Shown: positions 27,601 through 35,447, numbered from the stretch's first letter. The stretch is 64,000 nucleotides of DNA from Actinacidiphila acididurans (GCF_016918855.1 NZ_JADKYB010000001.1:124001-188000), one strand, 5' to 3'. Numbers and translations are program-made. The notes: generated by a model from the sequence alone, not told the origin.

Positions 27601-28558
27601 AGGTGAAGGAGGTCGTAAGCGTTGCTGTCAGCATGTCGAGCGTCTGCCGGTAGCCGGACCGCGTGCCGGCCTGGAGCGTGGAGACGGTGGTGGGTGCCGC
27701 GGCGCCCACCGGGTAGGCGGCGACCGTGTCGACGTTCACCTGACCGGAGTCGGCGGATCCCACCGTGATGACAACATCGTTGTCCCCCGCGTTCAGCGTG
27801 GCCGGGACCGTCACGGTCCCCCACGTGTCCCAGTTGGCCGTTGGCGGGAGCGTCACCTGCCGCGGCGCCCCGCCGTCGACGCCCACGGACACCGTCTCGC
27901 TTGCGCCGTTACCGTTGGCGTATCTGATGGTGATCACCGATGCGCCGGCGACCCCGTAGGCGATGGGCACGGTGACGGTGGCGCCGACGTTCGGGGATCC
28001 GTAACCGAGGCCGGCGGCGAACAGCCGGCCCATCGCGCCGCCGTGGTCGCTCGCGGGCGTGGCGCCGCCGGACAGTTCACCGGCCGCGGCCTGGCAGAGG
28101 GTGTTGTACCGGCAGACCGGCAGGTTGCCGTACGTGTCGGCGCCGTGGATCACGCCGAGAGTGGTCCATGTGGGGAGGTCGGCACGGATCTCGGACCAGT
28201 TGGTCTCGGCGGGCGGATCGGCGTAGAAGCCGGCCAGTTCGCTCTCGGTGGTGATCGGGTCCACCGAGAGGCCGGTGCCCTCGGCGGGCACCCGGGCCGC
28301 GAGGTAGCCGTTCCCGATGAACGTCGGGGTGTAGGCCGTGGAGGGATCCGTCGTCGAAAGCGTCCACGGCCCCGAGCCCGCGGCCTGACGCGCAGTCGGG
28401 CCCGTTGAAGTCGTCGAGGTCGAGCCCGTCGCGTTGGTCGACGCGGCCGCCGTCGAGGGAATCGACGCCATCGCGACGAGGAGTGCGGCGCAGGCCACCG
28501 CGGCCCTGAGCCGGCCCGGCCTGAGTCGGTACCGTCTGCCGCCTTGCCGATGTTCCAT
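24647..28558 (-). CDS. secreted GH65 hydrolase with discoidin and two ricin-type lectin domains
   Basis: 1303-residue extracellular enzyme. Signal peptide at ~1-39 (AAVACAALLVAMASIPSTAA). The GH65 N-terminal beta domain starts at ~62 and is interrupted at ~190-280 by a beta-rich CBM6/35-like insert (VITIRYANGNGASETVSVGV). The (alpha/alpha)6 catalytic part includes FWDMETWMYPALL (~541) and the acid catalyst Glu678 in VMGPDEYHDHVDDSAY. A galactose-binding/discoidin module lies at ~935-1045 and two ricin-B beta-trefoils at ~1055-1302, each with three Q-x-W-type repeats (AAQQWQIR, FAQQWTLA). The core resembles acid trehalase/kojibiose-hydrolase-type GH65 glycosidases. Inverting hydrolysis of trehalose or a related alpha-glucoside is likely; lectin modules suggest polysaccharide or cell-wall targeting. 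Intact, unlike the starch genes next to it. Confidence 0.9.
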   Translation of the reverse strand: MEHRQGGRRYRLRPGRLRAAVACAALLVAMASIPSTAAASTNATGSTSTTSTGPTARQAAGSGPWTLSTTDPSTAYTPTFIGNGYLAARVPAEGTGLSVDPITTESELAGFYADPPAETNWSEIRADLPTWTTLGVIHGADTYGNLPVCRYNTLCQAAAGELSGGATPASDHGGAMGRLFAAGLGYGSPNVGATVTVPIAYGVAGASVITIRYANGNGASETVSVGVDGGAPRQVTLPPTANWDTWGTVTVPATLNAGDNDVVITVGSADSGQVNVDTVAAYPVGAAAPTTVSTLQAGTRSGYRQTLDMLTATLTTSFTWTAPSGRTTDFTYTVNADQSDAHVGMVGMSFTPHWTGQATVVDALDERGLNGSSASSPSVDTRNGVLTENVTADGTGVTAAIASVLRLGGAASPTATAPADGAAAGQSTQLNVVAGTTYTATKFVGIASSDDGGPGTASTAPQSAALSQATAAANLGAAAVTARNEQAWSSLWSADISVPGDDTLTGEIRAAMFYLLESNRADVPWPSPPGGLSSDSYNGHVFWDMETWMYPALLAQHPEVAEATDTYRQALLGQAEANAATCAPAGQSVTGARYPWESGITGRDAYHGPGAQCDELHVSSDIALAQWQYYLATGDTSWLAGKAWPVLRRIADFWVSRAVRDPNVSGAYRILDVMGPDEYHDHVDDSAYTDAAAQAVLTVAARAAQITGNTADLAWTTVASGLQIPFDSADQRHLEYDGYPTGQTIKQADVTMLQYPWSVPMPGTLARNDLDYYSSVTDLDGPSMTDSIAAIDAAALPSDRCDAYTYLERSVDPFVGAPFDKFHETRTGGAFTFTTAAGGFLQELEYGFTGLRWDQNAVLLDPSLPPQIPELDLSGLRWHGSTYSLSITPTGTTITVTGGPALPVSVRGTAARTVSPGTPLTVATRTFTGSSNAAACKPVTASHADLSHPAEGAIDGAPATAWYAAGTGASLTIDLGAPTRLDAVQVQSDGPTTAYTIEGSDDGTTWTALADQAAVSSSRSTAGFPTVVHRYIRYQAGPSATARIAEITVPPAVQQIRLGAQGLCTDDRGGLGRSGDAVQAYFCNGTSAQGWTTYPDGSIRALGLCLDVQGGGAGNGTPVQLYTCNNTAAQQWQIRSDGGIVNPQSGRCLTDPASGPSGTQLDIEDCDHAAGQTWVLRAPVGRTLGYQGMCLDVRDADPADYNPVQVYTCNDTFAQQWTLASDYTLRAYGMCLDVNNAGTAAGTAVDLYWCNGTPAQQWQPQAGGELVNPNSGMCLTDPGYGPSATRLDIEPCTGATDQIWSLP

Positions 28559-28767
28559 GCTTTCCGTCCTTTGTTGGCGGAGTCGACAGTGGGGGGAGGA
28601 CCGACGCTTTTCCGGTGGAACTGCGGACGGAGTGGGCGGCGCGCGTGGACCCGTTCAACACTTTGCCCAGAGCGCGGTCATTCTCAACTCGTTCAGGGCA
28701 AAGGGCTGTCCTCGTGGTGCCACGCGCCCCGCGTGACGTGGCTCCACGGGTGTGCCGCGGGCGGGAG

Positions 28768-28804
28768 AGGACGTACGGCGTTCGCAGCGAACGGTGTACG
28801 TCCT
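28768..28804. promoter_or_regulatory. nested palindrome upstream of GH65 gene
   Basis: AGGACGTAC and GTACGTCCT (9-bp perfect arms) enclose a second perfect repeat CGTTCG-CAG-CGAACG, giving a 37-bp near-perfect dyad. The pattern resembles operators of TetR-family proteins. It is 210 bp upstream of the GH65 start and 395 bp upstream of the lipoprotein gene at 29200. No TetR gene is adjacent. Confidence 0.45.
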
Positions 28805-29199
28805 CCCCGGTGCGGCAGGCGCGAGCGCGGCTCCAGCACCGGGCCGGCGAGTGGCCTTCTTCCCCCGGTCCGCTCCCCGGCAAGTCCCGCGAGGCCGTCT
28901 TCCCGCGCCCCGCGACCCCGTTGCCGCGTGGGTCGCTGAGGCAACGCCCTCCCGGTGAGCGGGACCTGGCCGCCGCCCGGGCCCCGTGCGGGGTCGGGGT
29001 TCCCCGCAGGGGCCTGACGCCCGTCGAGGGCCGGGGCGTTATGTCGTCCCGGGCAGTTGCCGATCTTCACGACCGCGCTGCTCCCCTGTCACGGGCGTGT
29101 CCTGACGTCCCTCCTCCTGCAACTGGGCTGCCGCCACCTCATGTCCCGGTGGTCAGTGAGCCGTTCACCCGCAGCAGGAGCCAACTCGGAGACGAAATC

Positions 29200-29541
29200 A
29201 TGCACGTTCGGAAGATCTCGGTGCTCACCCTTGCCGCTGTCGCTCTCTGCCTGTCGCTCACGGCCTGCGGCAACAACGGCACCGACAGGACCGCCAGGGC
29301 CTCCTCCGCCGCGGCGAGCGCTTCGGTCGCCGGCACCGCCTCCCCCCGGACCACGCCGATGGCCAGTGACTCCCAGCAGCCCACGGGCGCTCCCGCCCGC
29401 ACCGCGGCCTCGGGTACCCCCAATCAGGCCGGTGTGAGCTGCACCAACCAACTCGACTACGCGGGCGACCCGAGGTCCAACGCTGAAATCAACACCATCG
29501 GCGAGCAGACCGGCTACTGCCCGCCGGCCCAGCACCAGTGA
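29200..29541 (+). CDS. small secreted lipoprotein, unknown function
   Basis: 113 residues. Lipoprotein signal with lipobox LTAC (Cys23), a low-complexity Ser/Ala/Thr linker, then a ~40-residue C-terminal part with two cysteines (VSCTNQLDYAGDPRSNAEIN, ending TGYCPP). GGAG lies 8 bp before the ATG. The signal peptide is clearly related to that of the DUF4232 lipoprotein at 30622-31347 (MHVRKIS/MRIKKIS, Cys23 in both). Attached to the outer face of the membrane; role unknown. Confidence 0.75.
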   Translation: MHVRKISVLTLAAVALCLSLTACGNNGTDRTARASSAAASASVAGTASPRTTPMASDSQQPTGAPARTAASGTPNQAGVSCTNQLDYAGDPRSNAEINTIGEQTGYCPPAQHQ

Positions 29542-29621
29542 CGGGGCCGGCCCGCCGGCCGAAAGCCGACCGTGCCGACCGCCCGCCGGAACGCGCCGAG
29601 CGCGTCCGGTGTCTCGGTCGG

Positions 29622-29995
29622 CCTCGGATCGAGCGACTTGGAACGACCGCTTGGACCTTCCGAACCGGCAGTCCTCGATCGTCGTCCGGACGGGCACCTC
29701 GGCGTCGGTTGCGAGGCCGAGGGTGACGAACATCGGCGCGTGCAGTGCTCGACGGGGGGTGCGCGAAGCGCACCGCGAGCGCGAGGCTGCGGTAGTCGGC
29801 CGAGGTGTCGACGTCACCACGGGCGAGGGCGTCGGCCGGCGCCGACAGTCTGAGCGGCGCCGGTTCCCCGTGCGCGCTCACGACCAGGATCGCCGTCGGC
29901 TTGGGCAGCGCCTGGGACCAGCCGAACAGATTGCCCATCCACAACGCCTCCTCGCAAAGCGCCGGAGAGCCATGGCTGAGGCAGAGCGCGGGCAT
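29622..29995 (-). pseudogene. LigB/DODA-type extradiol dioxygenase remnant
   Basis: Start region MPALCLSHGSPALCEEALWM and AILVVSAHGEPAPLRLSAP match the N-terminus of 4,5-DOPA-type class III extradiol dioxygenases (His ligand in SHGSP, SAH-x-E). A different frame then gives the C-terminus HAPMFVTLGLATDAEVPVRT followed by FGRSKRSFQV. The middle ~130 residues are deleted and the two ends are out of frame. Not functional. Confidence 0.72.
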
Positions 29996-30027
29996 CGGGC
30001 CGTCGGCCGGCTCCAGCGACGCTGAGC

Positions 30028-30120
30028 GCGGGCGGGAGCGTTGAGCCGGGGGTCGTGCTGCTTCCACGCCTCGATCACGTCGGTGGTGACGAAGTGCTCC
30101 TCAAGGCCGTAGAGCCGCAT
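30028..30120 (-). pseudogene. N-terminal fragment of amidohydrolase-2 family gene
   Basis: MRLYGLEEHFVTTDVIEAWK is the typical start of TIM-barrel amidohydrolases related to decarboxylases of aromatic acids (E-E-H motif). The frame is lost after about 30 residues and joins the dioxygenase remnant. With the neighbouring dioxygenase and flavin-reductase fragments it marks a lost aromatic-catabolism cluster. Confidence 0.55.
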
Positions 30121-30126
30121 CAGGGG

Positions 30127-30372
30127 TCAGCTTCGGACGGACTTGAGCGCGCAGGCCCAGGACTCGAGCTGGTCGAACAGCACGGAGGCGGCGTCGTGTA
30201 TCGGGGTGGGCTTGAACACCGAGAAGTTCTCGAAGTCGGTGAACAACGAGAACGACAGCTGCTGGTGCACGTGGGCCAGTTGCAGTTCGCTCGAGATCGC
30301 CCGCAGGTGCTCGATCGCCCGTGCGCCGCCGAGCGAGCCGTACGACACGAAGGCGGCGGCCTTGTTGCGAAC
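30127..30372 (-). pseudogene. C-terminal fragment of NADPH-dependent FMN reductase
   Basis: Reads NKAAAFVSYGSLGGARAIEH, LRAISSELQLAHVHQQLSFS and LFTDFENFSVFKP, followed by LFDQLESWACALKSVR, the C-terminal half of flavodoxin-fold NAD(P)H-dependent FMN reductases. The N-terminal FMN-binding loop is absent and no start precedes it. Fragment. Confidence 0.65.
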
Positions 30373-30621
30373 GCTGCACCGGATCTCCGACAAGGTGCTC
30401 GCCCGCATCGAGCGTGCACAGGGTGAGACGACGAGCGCTCGCCCGGCGGACCGGGCCGCGAGCCGTGCGGCTCGGCCCGGGGGACGGTGATCGCGAGGAG
30501 CCTCGTGCTCCGAGAGTCTGGTGAGACCGTGCCCCATGAGGTGAGGCGGACCGAGCGCTTGTAGTGGCAGGTGGCGGCGGCGAGGACTCAAGGAGCCACG
30601 ACCGCCCTCTCGCGGCTGGGT

Positions 30622-31347
30622 TCACTTGCCGGAGCCGACGTGGTAGCCGACGGGGTCGACGTAGACGTCGGGAGCGTTGCCGCTGGAGGCGGCGACGGTG
30701 ATGTCCTGGCCGTTGAGGTCCACGATTTCCGAGACCGTCTCGTTGGGCGGGGTGACGGAGAGCCGGGTGTATGTCTTGCCGGAGCCGCTGGTGTCCGGGA
30801 TGTAGTTCAGCAGGAAGCGGGTCTCCTCGCCCGGCGCGATGGTGACGGTCGACGGTGAGTCCGGCGAGATGTCGGTGCGTGCGGCGTCGGGCCCGGTGTC
30901 GCCCAGGCCGTCGGGGCCCACCAGCTGGACACCGGGGAAGCCGTGAATGGTGCAGGTGCCGGAGCCGGTGTTCTTCAGGTTGACGACGATCTCGTTCCTG
31001 ACTCCCGCGGAGGCGGCACTGAAGGCCAGGGTATCGGTCCTGCACATGGAGCCCGACGCCTTGGGCTGGGTCCGGGCTATGGGCTTGCCGCCCGTGCCGG
31101 ACCGGGTGGCCGAGCCGGTGGAGGACCCGGTGCTGGACCCCGTGGCGGAGCCGGTGCTGGAGCCGGTGGAGGAGCCGGACGAAGAGGAAACCGGAGTCGA
31201 GTTCTGGGCGCCGGTGGAGTTGCTCGCGGCGGCGGTCGCAGTGCTGTCGGCGGCCGCGCTCGATCCGTCACCGCTGTCGCACGCGGTCAGCGAGAGGGCG
31301 GCAGCGGTCACGACAAGGGCGAGGGCGGAGATCTTCTTGATGCGCAT
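30622..31347 (-). CDS. DUF4232-type lipoprotein
   Basis: 241-residue exported lipoprotein. Signal peptide with lipobox LTAC (Cys23), then ~50 residues of Ser/Gly/Thr repeats (STGSSTGSAT-type units; the DNA shows matching imperfect repeats at about 31095-31190). A beta-sandwich DUF4232 domain follows (LAFSAASAGVRNEIVVNLKN, then TGSGTCTIHGFPGVQLVGPD, with an expected Cys pair; ending DVYVDPVGYHVG). GGAG lies 6 bp before the ATG. DUF4232 proteins are common exported proteins in Streptomyces with unknown roles. The frame opens further upstream (31482), but that part is non-coding in character. Confidence 0.85.
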   Translation of the reverse strand: MRIKKISALALVVTAAALSLTACDSGDGSSAAADSTATAAASNSTGAQNSTPVSSSSGSSTGSSTGSATGSSTGSSTGSATRSGTGGKPIARTQPKASGSMCRTDTLAFSAASAGVRNEIVVNLKNTGSGTCTIHGFPGVQLVGPDGLGDTGPDAARTDISPDSPSTVTIAPGEETRFLLNYIPDTSGSGKTYTRLSVTPPNETVSEIVDLNGQDITVAASSGNAPDVYVDPVGYHVGSGK

Positions 31348-31605
31348 CGTTACTCCGGAAAGTGGTGTCGTCCGGCTCACTCGGGCTGAGCGGACCGTGA
31401 TCGTTTCCTGAGACACCCACGTCCGGCGGCCAGTTGCGGCCGGAATGTACTCAAGACATCCCTGTGACATGTGAGCCGACAATTCCCGGTGGGACCGCCC
31501 CCCGGCTCAGCCTCGTCGGGGATCCCGAGGCGCCGGTGCGGGGCGAGCGGCCGGCATCGGCGACGAGAAGTCGGACGTGATCGCCTGGGCGGCTCTGGAC
31601 GGCCT
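31348..31605. other. intergenic, nothing recognised
   Basis: Upstream of the DUF4232 gene and downstream of the MDR gene's extended reading frame. It probably contains the DUF4232 promoter. No clear terminator. Confidence 0.3.
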
Positions 31606-32838
31606 TCAGGCCGGTGTCCTCGAAGTCCTGGCCGACCGGCGGACCGCCCACCGGAAGTCCCGGCTCGGAGCGGATCCGGCCCTGTCCGTGACCGCAGCCG
31701 GCGGATCACCGCACCGGCCGAACGGGACGTGTGGAGAACAGTCGGTCTTTTCAGCCGACGGTGGGGTGAGGGCGGTGCGGTCGAACGGGCCGCCGTGTGC
31801 GGCGGCATAGGCGATGGCGTCGTTGACGGCATCGAGTGGGAAGGTCCGGACCCGTTCGGGGGCGAGGTCGAGCGCGCCCGAGGCGAGGAGCCGGATGATC
31901 CCGACGTTCGCCGTGCGTGGGTACATCCACTGGCCGCGCACGGTGACCGAGTTGCGCATGATCCACGGATAGGGGAGGGCCAGGTCGGCGCCGCCGAGCA
32001 TGCCGACGCCGCCCATGAGGACGACGCGGCCGTACTCGCGCACGGTCATGGCCGCCGCGCGCGCCACCGAGCTGGGGGCGCTCGGCGGGAGCAGGTCGAT
32101 CACCATGTCGATCGGGCCGTCGGCCGCCGCGGACATCGCCGCTTGGTCGGCGGGCTCGTCCCCGGTCAGCCGGACCGGGCGCACCCGCGGGCCGAACCGG
32201 TCGGTGAGCAGGTCCAGTGCGGCCTGGTTCCGGCCCGGGGTGACCACCCGGCCCGCCCCCATCGCGAGCGCGACCGCGACCGCGCTGCTGCCCAGGTTTC
32301 CGGTGGCTCCGCTGACGAGCAGCGTCTCGCCGGCCTCGAGGCGGCCGGCCAGCAGCCCGCCGTAGGGGATGGCGTGCACCCCGAGCGCGGCCCAGCGGGC
32401 CGGGTCGTCCCCCGCCACGGCCGGCAGTGGGTGGACGTTCTCCGTCGGTACCCGCATGAGTTCGGCGAAGGACCCGTCGTGCAGGTGCCGGGCGAGCCGT
32501 GCGCCGCCGACACCGCGGGAGCTCCAGCCCTGGAGCGTGATGTCGGGCGTAAGGGCGTCGTCCCGGGCGCGTACCGTCGAGTCGCACCACACCAGATCGC
32601 CGGCGTGCAGCCGGGTGGCGTCCGGGCCGACGTGGATGATCCGTCCCACACCGCCGAGCCCCGGTACGACCGGAGGGACGAGGGGATAGTTCCGCTTGCC
32701 GCTGAAGACCTCAGCCGCGTAGGGCAGCACACACGTGGCGAGCACTTCGACCGCCACCTCACCGCCGCCGGCTTCGGGGTCGGGCACCTCCCGCACCGTG
32801 AGCGGGGCGCCGAACTGCGTCAGAACCGCTGCTCGCAC
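31606..32838 (-). CDS. zinc-independent MDR alcohol dehydrogenase/quinone reductase-like
   Basis: Medium-chain dehydrogenase/reductase. GTG at 32838 follows GGAGG by 7 bp and starts VRAAVLTQFGAPLTVREVPD. Visible are the GroES-like domain (PGLGGVGRIIHVGPDATRL), the NAD(P) motif VSGATGNLGSSAVAVALAMG and a normal C-terminal region ending GGPFDRTALTP (~residue 340). The frame then runs on for ~65 arginine/proline-rich residues to 31606. If one base were present after the C run near 31750 the protein would end LTPTVG-stop at 31751, so a recent single-base deletion probably extended it. The cysteine ligands of zinc MDRs are missing. Divergent from the LysR at 32940. Confidence 0.85.
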   Translation of the reverse strand: MRAAVLTQFGAPLTVREVPDPEAGGGEVAVEVLATCVLPYAAEVFSGKRNYPLVPPVVPGLGGVGRIIHVGPDATRLHAGDLVWCDSTVRARDDALTPDITLQGWSSRGVGGARLARHLHDGSFAELMRVPTENVHPLPAVAGDDPARWAALGVHAIPYGGLLAGRLEAGETLLVSGATGNLGSSAVAVALAMGAGRVVTPGRNQAALDLLTDRFGPRVRPVRLTGDEPADQAAMSAAADGPIDMVIDLLPPSAPSSVARAAAMTVREYGRVVLMGGVGMLGGADLALPYPWIMRNSVTVRGQWMYPRTANVGIIRLLASGALDLAPERVRTFPLDAVNDAIAYAAAHGGPFDRTALTPPSAEKTDCSPHVPFGRCGDPPAAVTDRAGSAPSRDFRWAVRRSARTSRTPA

Positions 32839-32890
32839 GTGATGACCTCCATGTTCGTCCGTGTTCTCGGGGTCGACGTTAGGACCCTCG

Positions 32891-32937
32891 CAGGCATGCG
32901 GGAAGCGATGACCACGCATCCCTGGTATGCCTGTACC
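32891..32937. promoter_or_regulatory. candidate LysR binding region between MDR and LysR genes
   Basis: CAGGCAT (32891-32897) and ATGCCTG (32927-32933) form an inverted repeat 29 bp apart, and GGTA-TGCCTG-TACC (32924-32937) is a second dyad ending two bases before the LysR start codon. The 101-bp divergent region is the expected place for LysR autoregulation and control of the MDR gene. Confidence 0.45.
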
Positions 32938-32939
32938 GC

Positions 32940-33842
32940 ATGGACGTCTCCAGTGCGGGCCTGCGGGTCCTACGGCAGATCGCGGAGTCCGGAAGCTTCA
33001 CCGCGGCTGCCGCCCGGCTGGGCTACACGCAGTCGGCGATCTCGCGCCAGGCCGCCTCCCTCGAACGAAGCGCGGGCGCCGTCCTCTTCGAACGCCGCTC
33101 GAACGGGGTGCAACTCACCCCCGCGGGCCAGGCCCTGCTTCGGCACGCCCGCACGATCCTGGACGCCGTCGCGGCGGCCGAGCACGACCTGGCCGGTACG
33201 GTCCCGCGGACCGAGCAGGTGCGGCTCGGGGTGTTCCTGAGCGCAGGCGCGGTGGTCCTGCTCGCCGCGCTCGGACGGCTCGCGCAGACCGACCCGCAGA
33301 TCACGGTCACGACGCGGGACGGCACCACCCCCGCCCTGATCCGGGCGCTGCGGGCGGGCTCGGTGGACCTGGCCGTGCTGACGTCGCGCCCGCCCCACCG
33401 GCCCTTGGACAGTGAGTCGCCGCGCCTTCACCTCGAGACCGTTGAGGACACCGAACTGGTGGTGGCGGTTCCTTCGACCGGACAGTTCGCCGGCCGCACG
33501 GCGGTGCACATCGACGAACTGGTCGACGCCGCATGGATCTCCACCCCGTCGTCGAACTCCGAGCCGCTGCTCGGCGTCTGGCCCGGCCTGCCCGGACGGC
33601 CGCGCATCGTCCACTCCACGCGCGACTGGCTGACGAAACTCCAGCTGGTCGCGTGCGGTTACGGAGTGACGACGGTGCCGGCCCGGCTCGCCCCGGTGCT
33701 GCCCCCCGGAGTGAGCGTGCTGCACGTCGAAGGCGCGCCCCCCGAGATCCGACGGCTTCTCGTAGCGAGCCTCCCCGGCCGCCGCACCCCGGCAGTCAAG
33801 GCCGTTGCCCGGGCGATCACCTCGACCGACCTGAGAAAGTGA
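32940..33842 (+). CDS. LysR-type transcriptional regulator
   Basis: 300 residues. Helix-turn-helix in LRQIAESGSFTAAAARLGYT and QSAISRQAASLERSAG, wing ALFERRSNGVQLT-like (VLFERRSNGVQLTPAGQALL), then the periplasmic-binding-type effector domain (VRLGVFLSAGAVVLLAAL; SVDLAVLTSRPP). The ATG is only 2 bp beyond a dyad, so the transcript may be leaderless or nearly so. Probably controls the divergent MDR gene. Effector unknown. Confidence 0.92.
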   Translation: MDVSSAGLRVLRQIAESGSFTAAAARLGYTQSAISRQAASLERSAGAVLFERRSNGVQLTPAGQALLRHARTILDAVAAAEHDLAGTVPRTEQVRLGVFLSAGAVVLLAALGRLAQTDPQITVTTRDGTTPALIRALRAGSVDLAVLTSRPPHRPLDSESPRLHLETVEDTELVVAVPSTGQFAGRTAVHIDELVDAAWISTPSSNSEPLLGVWPGLPGRPRIVHSTRDWLTKLQLVACGYGVTTVPARLAPVLPPGVSVLHVEGAPPEIRRLLVASLPGRRTPAVKAVARAITSTDLRK

Positions 33843-34052
33843 CACCCTCCTCAGACCGCATGAATCCCGTCAGGGCGGACGGCGGAAACGCGTAACGGCA
33901 GGCAGTGCGTAGCGGGAGCGCCTGAGCCGGCGCGGGCCGCGTCCCCCTCACGGAGGCCGAGCTGCGGGTGTTTGGCCCGATTTTGCCCGCTTCCCGCTGT
34001 TCTCACCCCCTCCGGCGTCATCGGTCCGGGCGGGGAGGATGCTCCATGGTTG

Positions 34053-34139
34053 TCAAGCCGAAGGACTCAGGTTGGTTTGAGTGATTTGTTCGGTTGGCGC
34101 CCTGGTCAGGGCGCGGTAGACCTCGCGGGCTACGACGGC
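34053..34139 (-). mobile_element. 3' end of an IS transposase gene (IS110-like)
   Basis: Minus-strand reading VVAREVYRALTRAPTEQITQ followed by TNLSPSA and a stop resembles the C-terminal tail of IS110-type transposases (L-x-R-E-x-Y-x-x-L). Only about 28 codons remain. It directly abuts the start of the phosphatase gene at about 34140, which has lost its N-terminus there. Confidence 0.4.
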
Positions 34140-34145
34140 CCCGAG

Positions 34146-35447
34146 GTGACGTTCGGGGTGGTCCGTGACGACACCAAGGAGGTGAAGCACGAGGAGCAGC
34201 GCCAGGCCGCACTCGTCGCCGAGCGGCAGCGTGCCAAGGAGGTCGCCGACTTCTCCTCCGCGTTGATCACCGCGGCCACGGAGCAGGAGGTGCAGCAGGT
34301 CGTGCTGACCCGCCTCGCCGCCACCTTCGACGCCGCCGGTGCCCTGCTCGCCGTCGTCGAGGAAGGCCGTCTGCGCGTGGCCACCGATGCCGGGATAGGC
34401 ATGCGGGAGGCCGGCTTCCTGAACGGCATGCCGCTGGACCGTCCGGGCCCGGTACCCGAGGCGATCCGCACCGGCACACCGCAGTTCGTCCCCGACCGGC
34501 GGGACTACGAACGCCGCTGGCCGCACGCGACCGCGTTCCCGAAGCTGCGCCGGCTCGGGGCCGACTACGCGTTCTCGGTCACCCCCTTCTGCGAAGCCGG
34601 CAATGATCCGCTCGGCGGGTTCCTGATGATCTACGACAGTGGAGGTCTGCCGTCCTCGGAGGAGCGGACTCTCATGGGCACTCTCGCCGATCTGGCGGGC
34701 CAGGCACTGCGGCGCGTCAGGCTGGAGCAGGCGCGGGTCGAGCTGGCCACGGTGCTGCAGCAGGCCGTGCTCCCCGTTCTCCCCGAGCACCTCGCGGGCC
34801 TGGACGTGGCCGCCCGCTACCGGCCGAGCCGACAGGGGCTGGACATAGGCGGGGACTGGTACGACGCCTTCGTGATGCCCGACGGCGCGATCGTCATGGA
34901 GATCGGCGATGCCCAGGGACACGATGTGGAGGCCGCCGCCTTCATGGGACAGGTGCGGTTGTCCATGCGTGCGATCGCCGACCACGAACCGGATCCGGCG
35001 ACCGTACTGACCCGTACCAACCAGCTCCTGACCACACTGGATCATCCGCGGTTCGCCAGCTGCACGATGCTGCGCATCGATCCGCGCAGCGGTCGGGTGA
35101 CCGGTGCCGGCGCCGGACACGTGCCGTTGCTGTACGCGAGCCGGGACGGTGACCACAGCGCTCGCGAACTTCCCGGGGGGCCGGTGCTGGGAGTGGTGCC
35201 CGACGCCGTGTACCACGAGGAGACGTTCACCCTCGGCAAGGACTGCGCGCTGATCATGGTCACCGACGGCGTGGTGGAAGGGCCGGGCCTCACGCTGGAT
35301 GCCGGGCTGAGGCGGGCCGGGACACTGGCCGGCGCGGCCCTGCACGACGGACAGGCCGCGGAACAGACCGCCGACCGCGTCATCGAGGGCGCCGCCACGG
35401 CTGACCACGGCGACGACCTCACCGTACTGGTCATCCGCCGTATCTGA
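34146..35447 (+). CDS. GAF-SpoIIE (PP2C-type) phosphatase, N-terminally truncated
   Basis: About 433 residues: a short remnant of a sensor domain (VTFGVVRDDTKEVKHEEQ, PAS-like end), a GAF domain (VADFSSALITAATEQEVQQV to ~residue 190) and a SpoIIE/PP2C catalytic domain with metal-binding acidic residues in DIGGDWYDAF and MEIGDAQGHD, MVTDGVVE, and a final DDLTVLVIR. Such RsbU/OspP-like proteins dephosphorylate anti-sigma-antagonists. Usual homologues carry further PAS domains. Here the 5' end meets an IS tail, so the start (GTG 34146 suggested) and promoter are uncertain; the frame is open from 33972. A decayed HATPase gene lies downstream. Confidence 0.8.
   Translation: MTFGVVRDDTKEVKHEEQRQAALVAERQRAKEVADFSSALITAATEQEVQQVVLTRLAATFDAAGALLAVVEEGRLRVATDAGIGMREAGFLNGMPLDRPGPVPEAIRTGTPQFVPDRRDYERRWPHATAFPKLRRLGADYAFSVTPFCEAGNDPLGGFLMIYDSGGLPSSEERTLMGTLADLAGQALRRVRLEQARVELATVLQQAVLPVLPEHLAGLDVAARYRPSRQGLDIGGDWYDAFVMPDGAIVMEIGDAQGHDVEAAAFMGQVRLSMRAIADHEPDPATVLTRTNQLLTTLDHPRFASCTMLRIDPRSGRVTGAGAGHVPLLYASRDGDHSARELPGGPVLGVVPDAVYHEETFTLGKDCALIMVTDGVVEGPGLTLDAGLRRAGTLAGAALHDGQAAEQTADRVIEGAATADHGDDLTVLVIRRI

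Noticed and set aside
31095..31190. short tandem repeats possibly a CRISPR or regulatory array
   Set aside because: They encode the Ser/Gly/Thr linker of the DUF4232 lipoprotein; units are imperfect codon repeats with no spacers.
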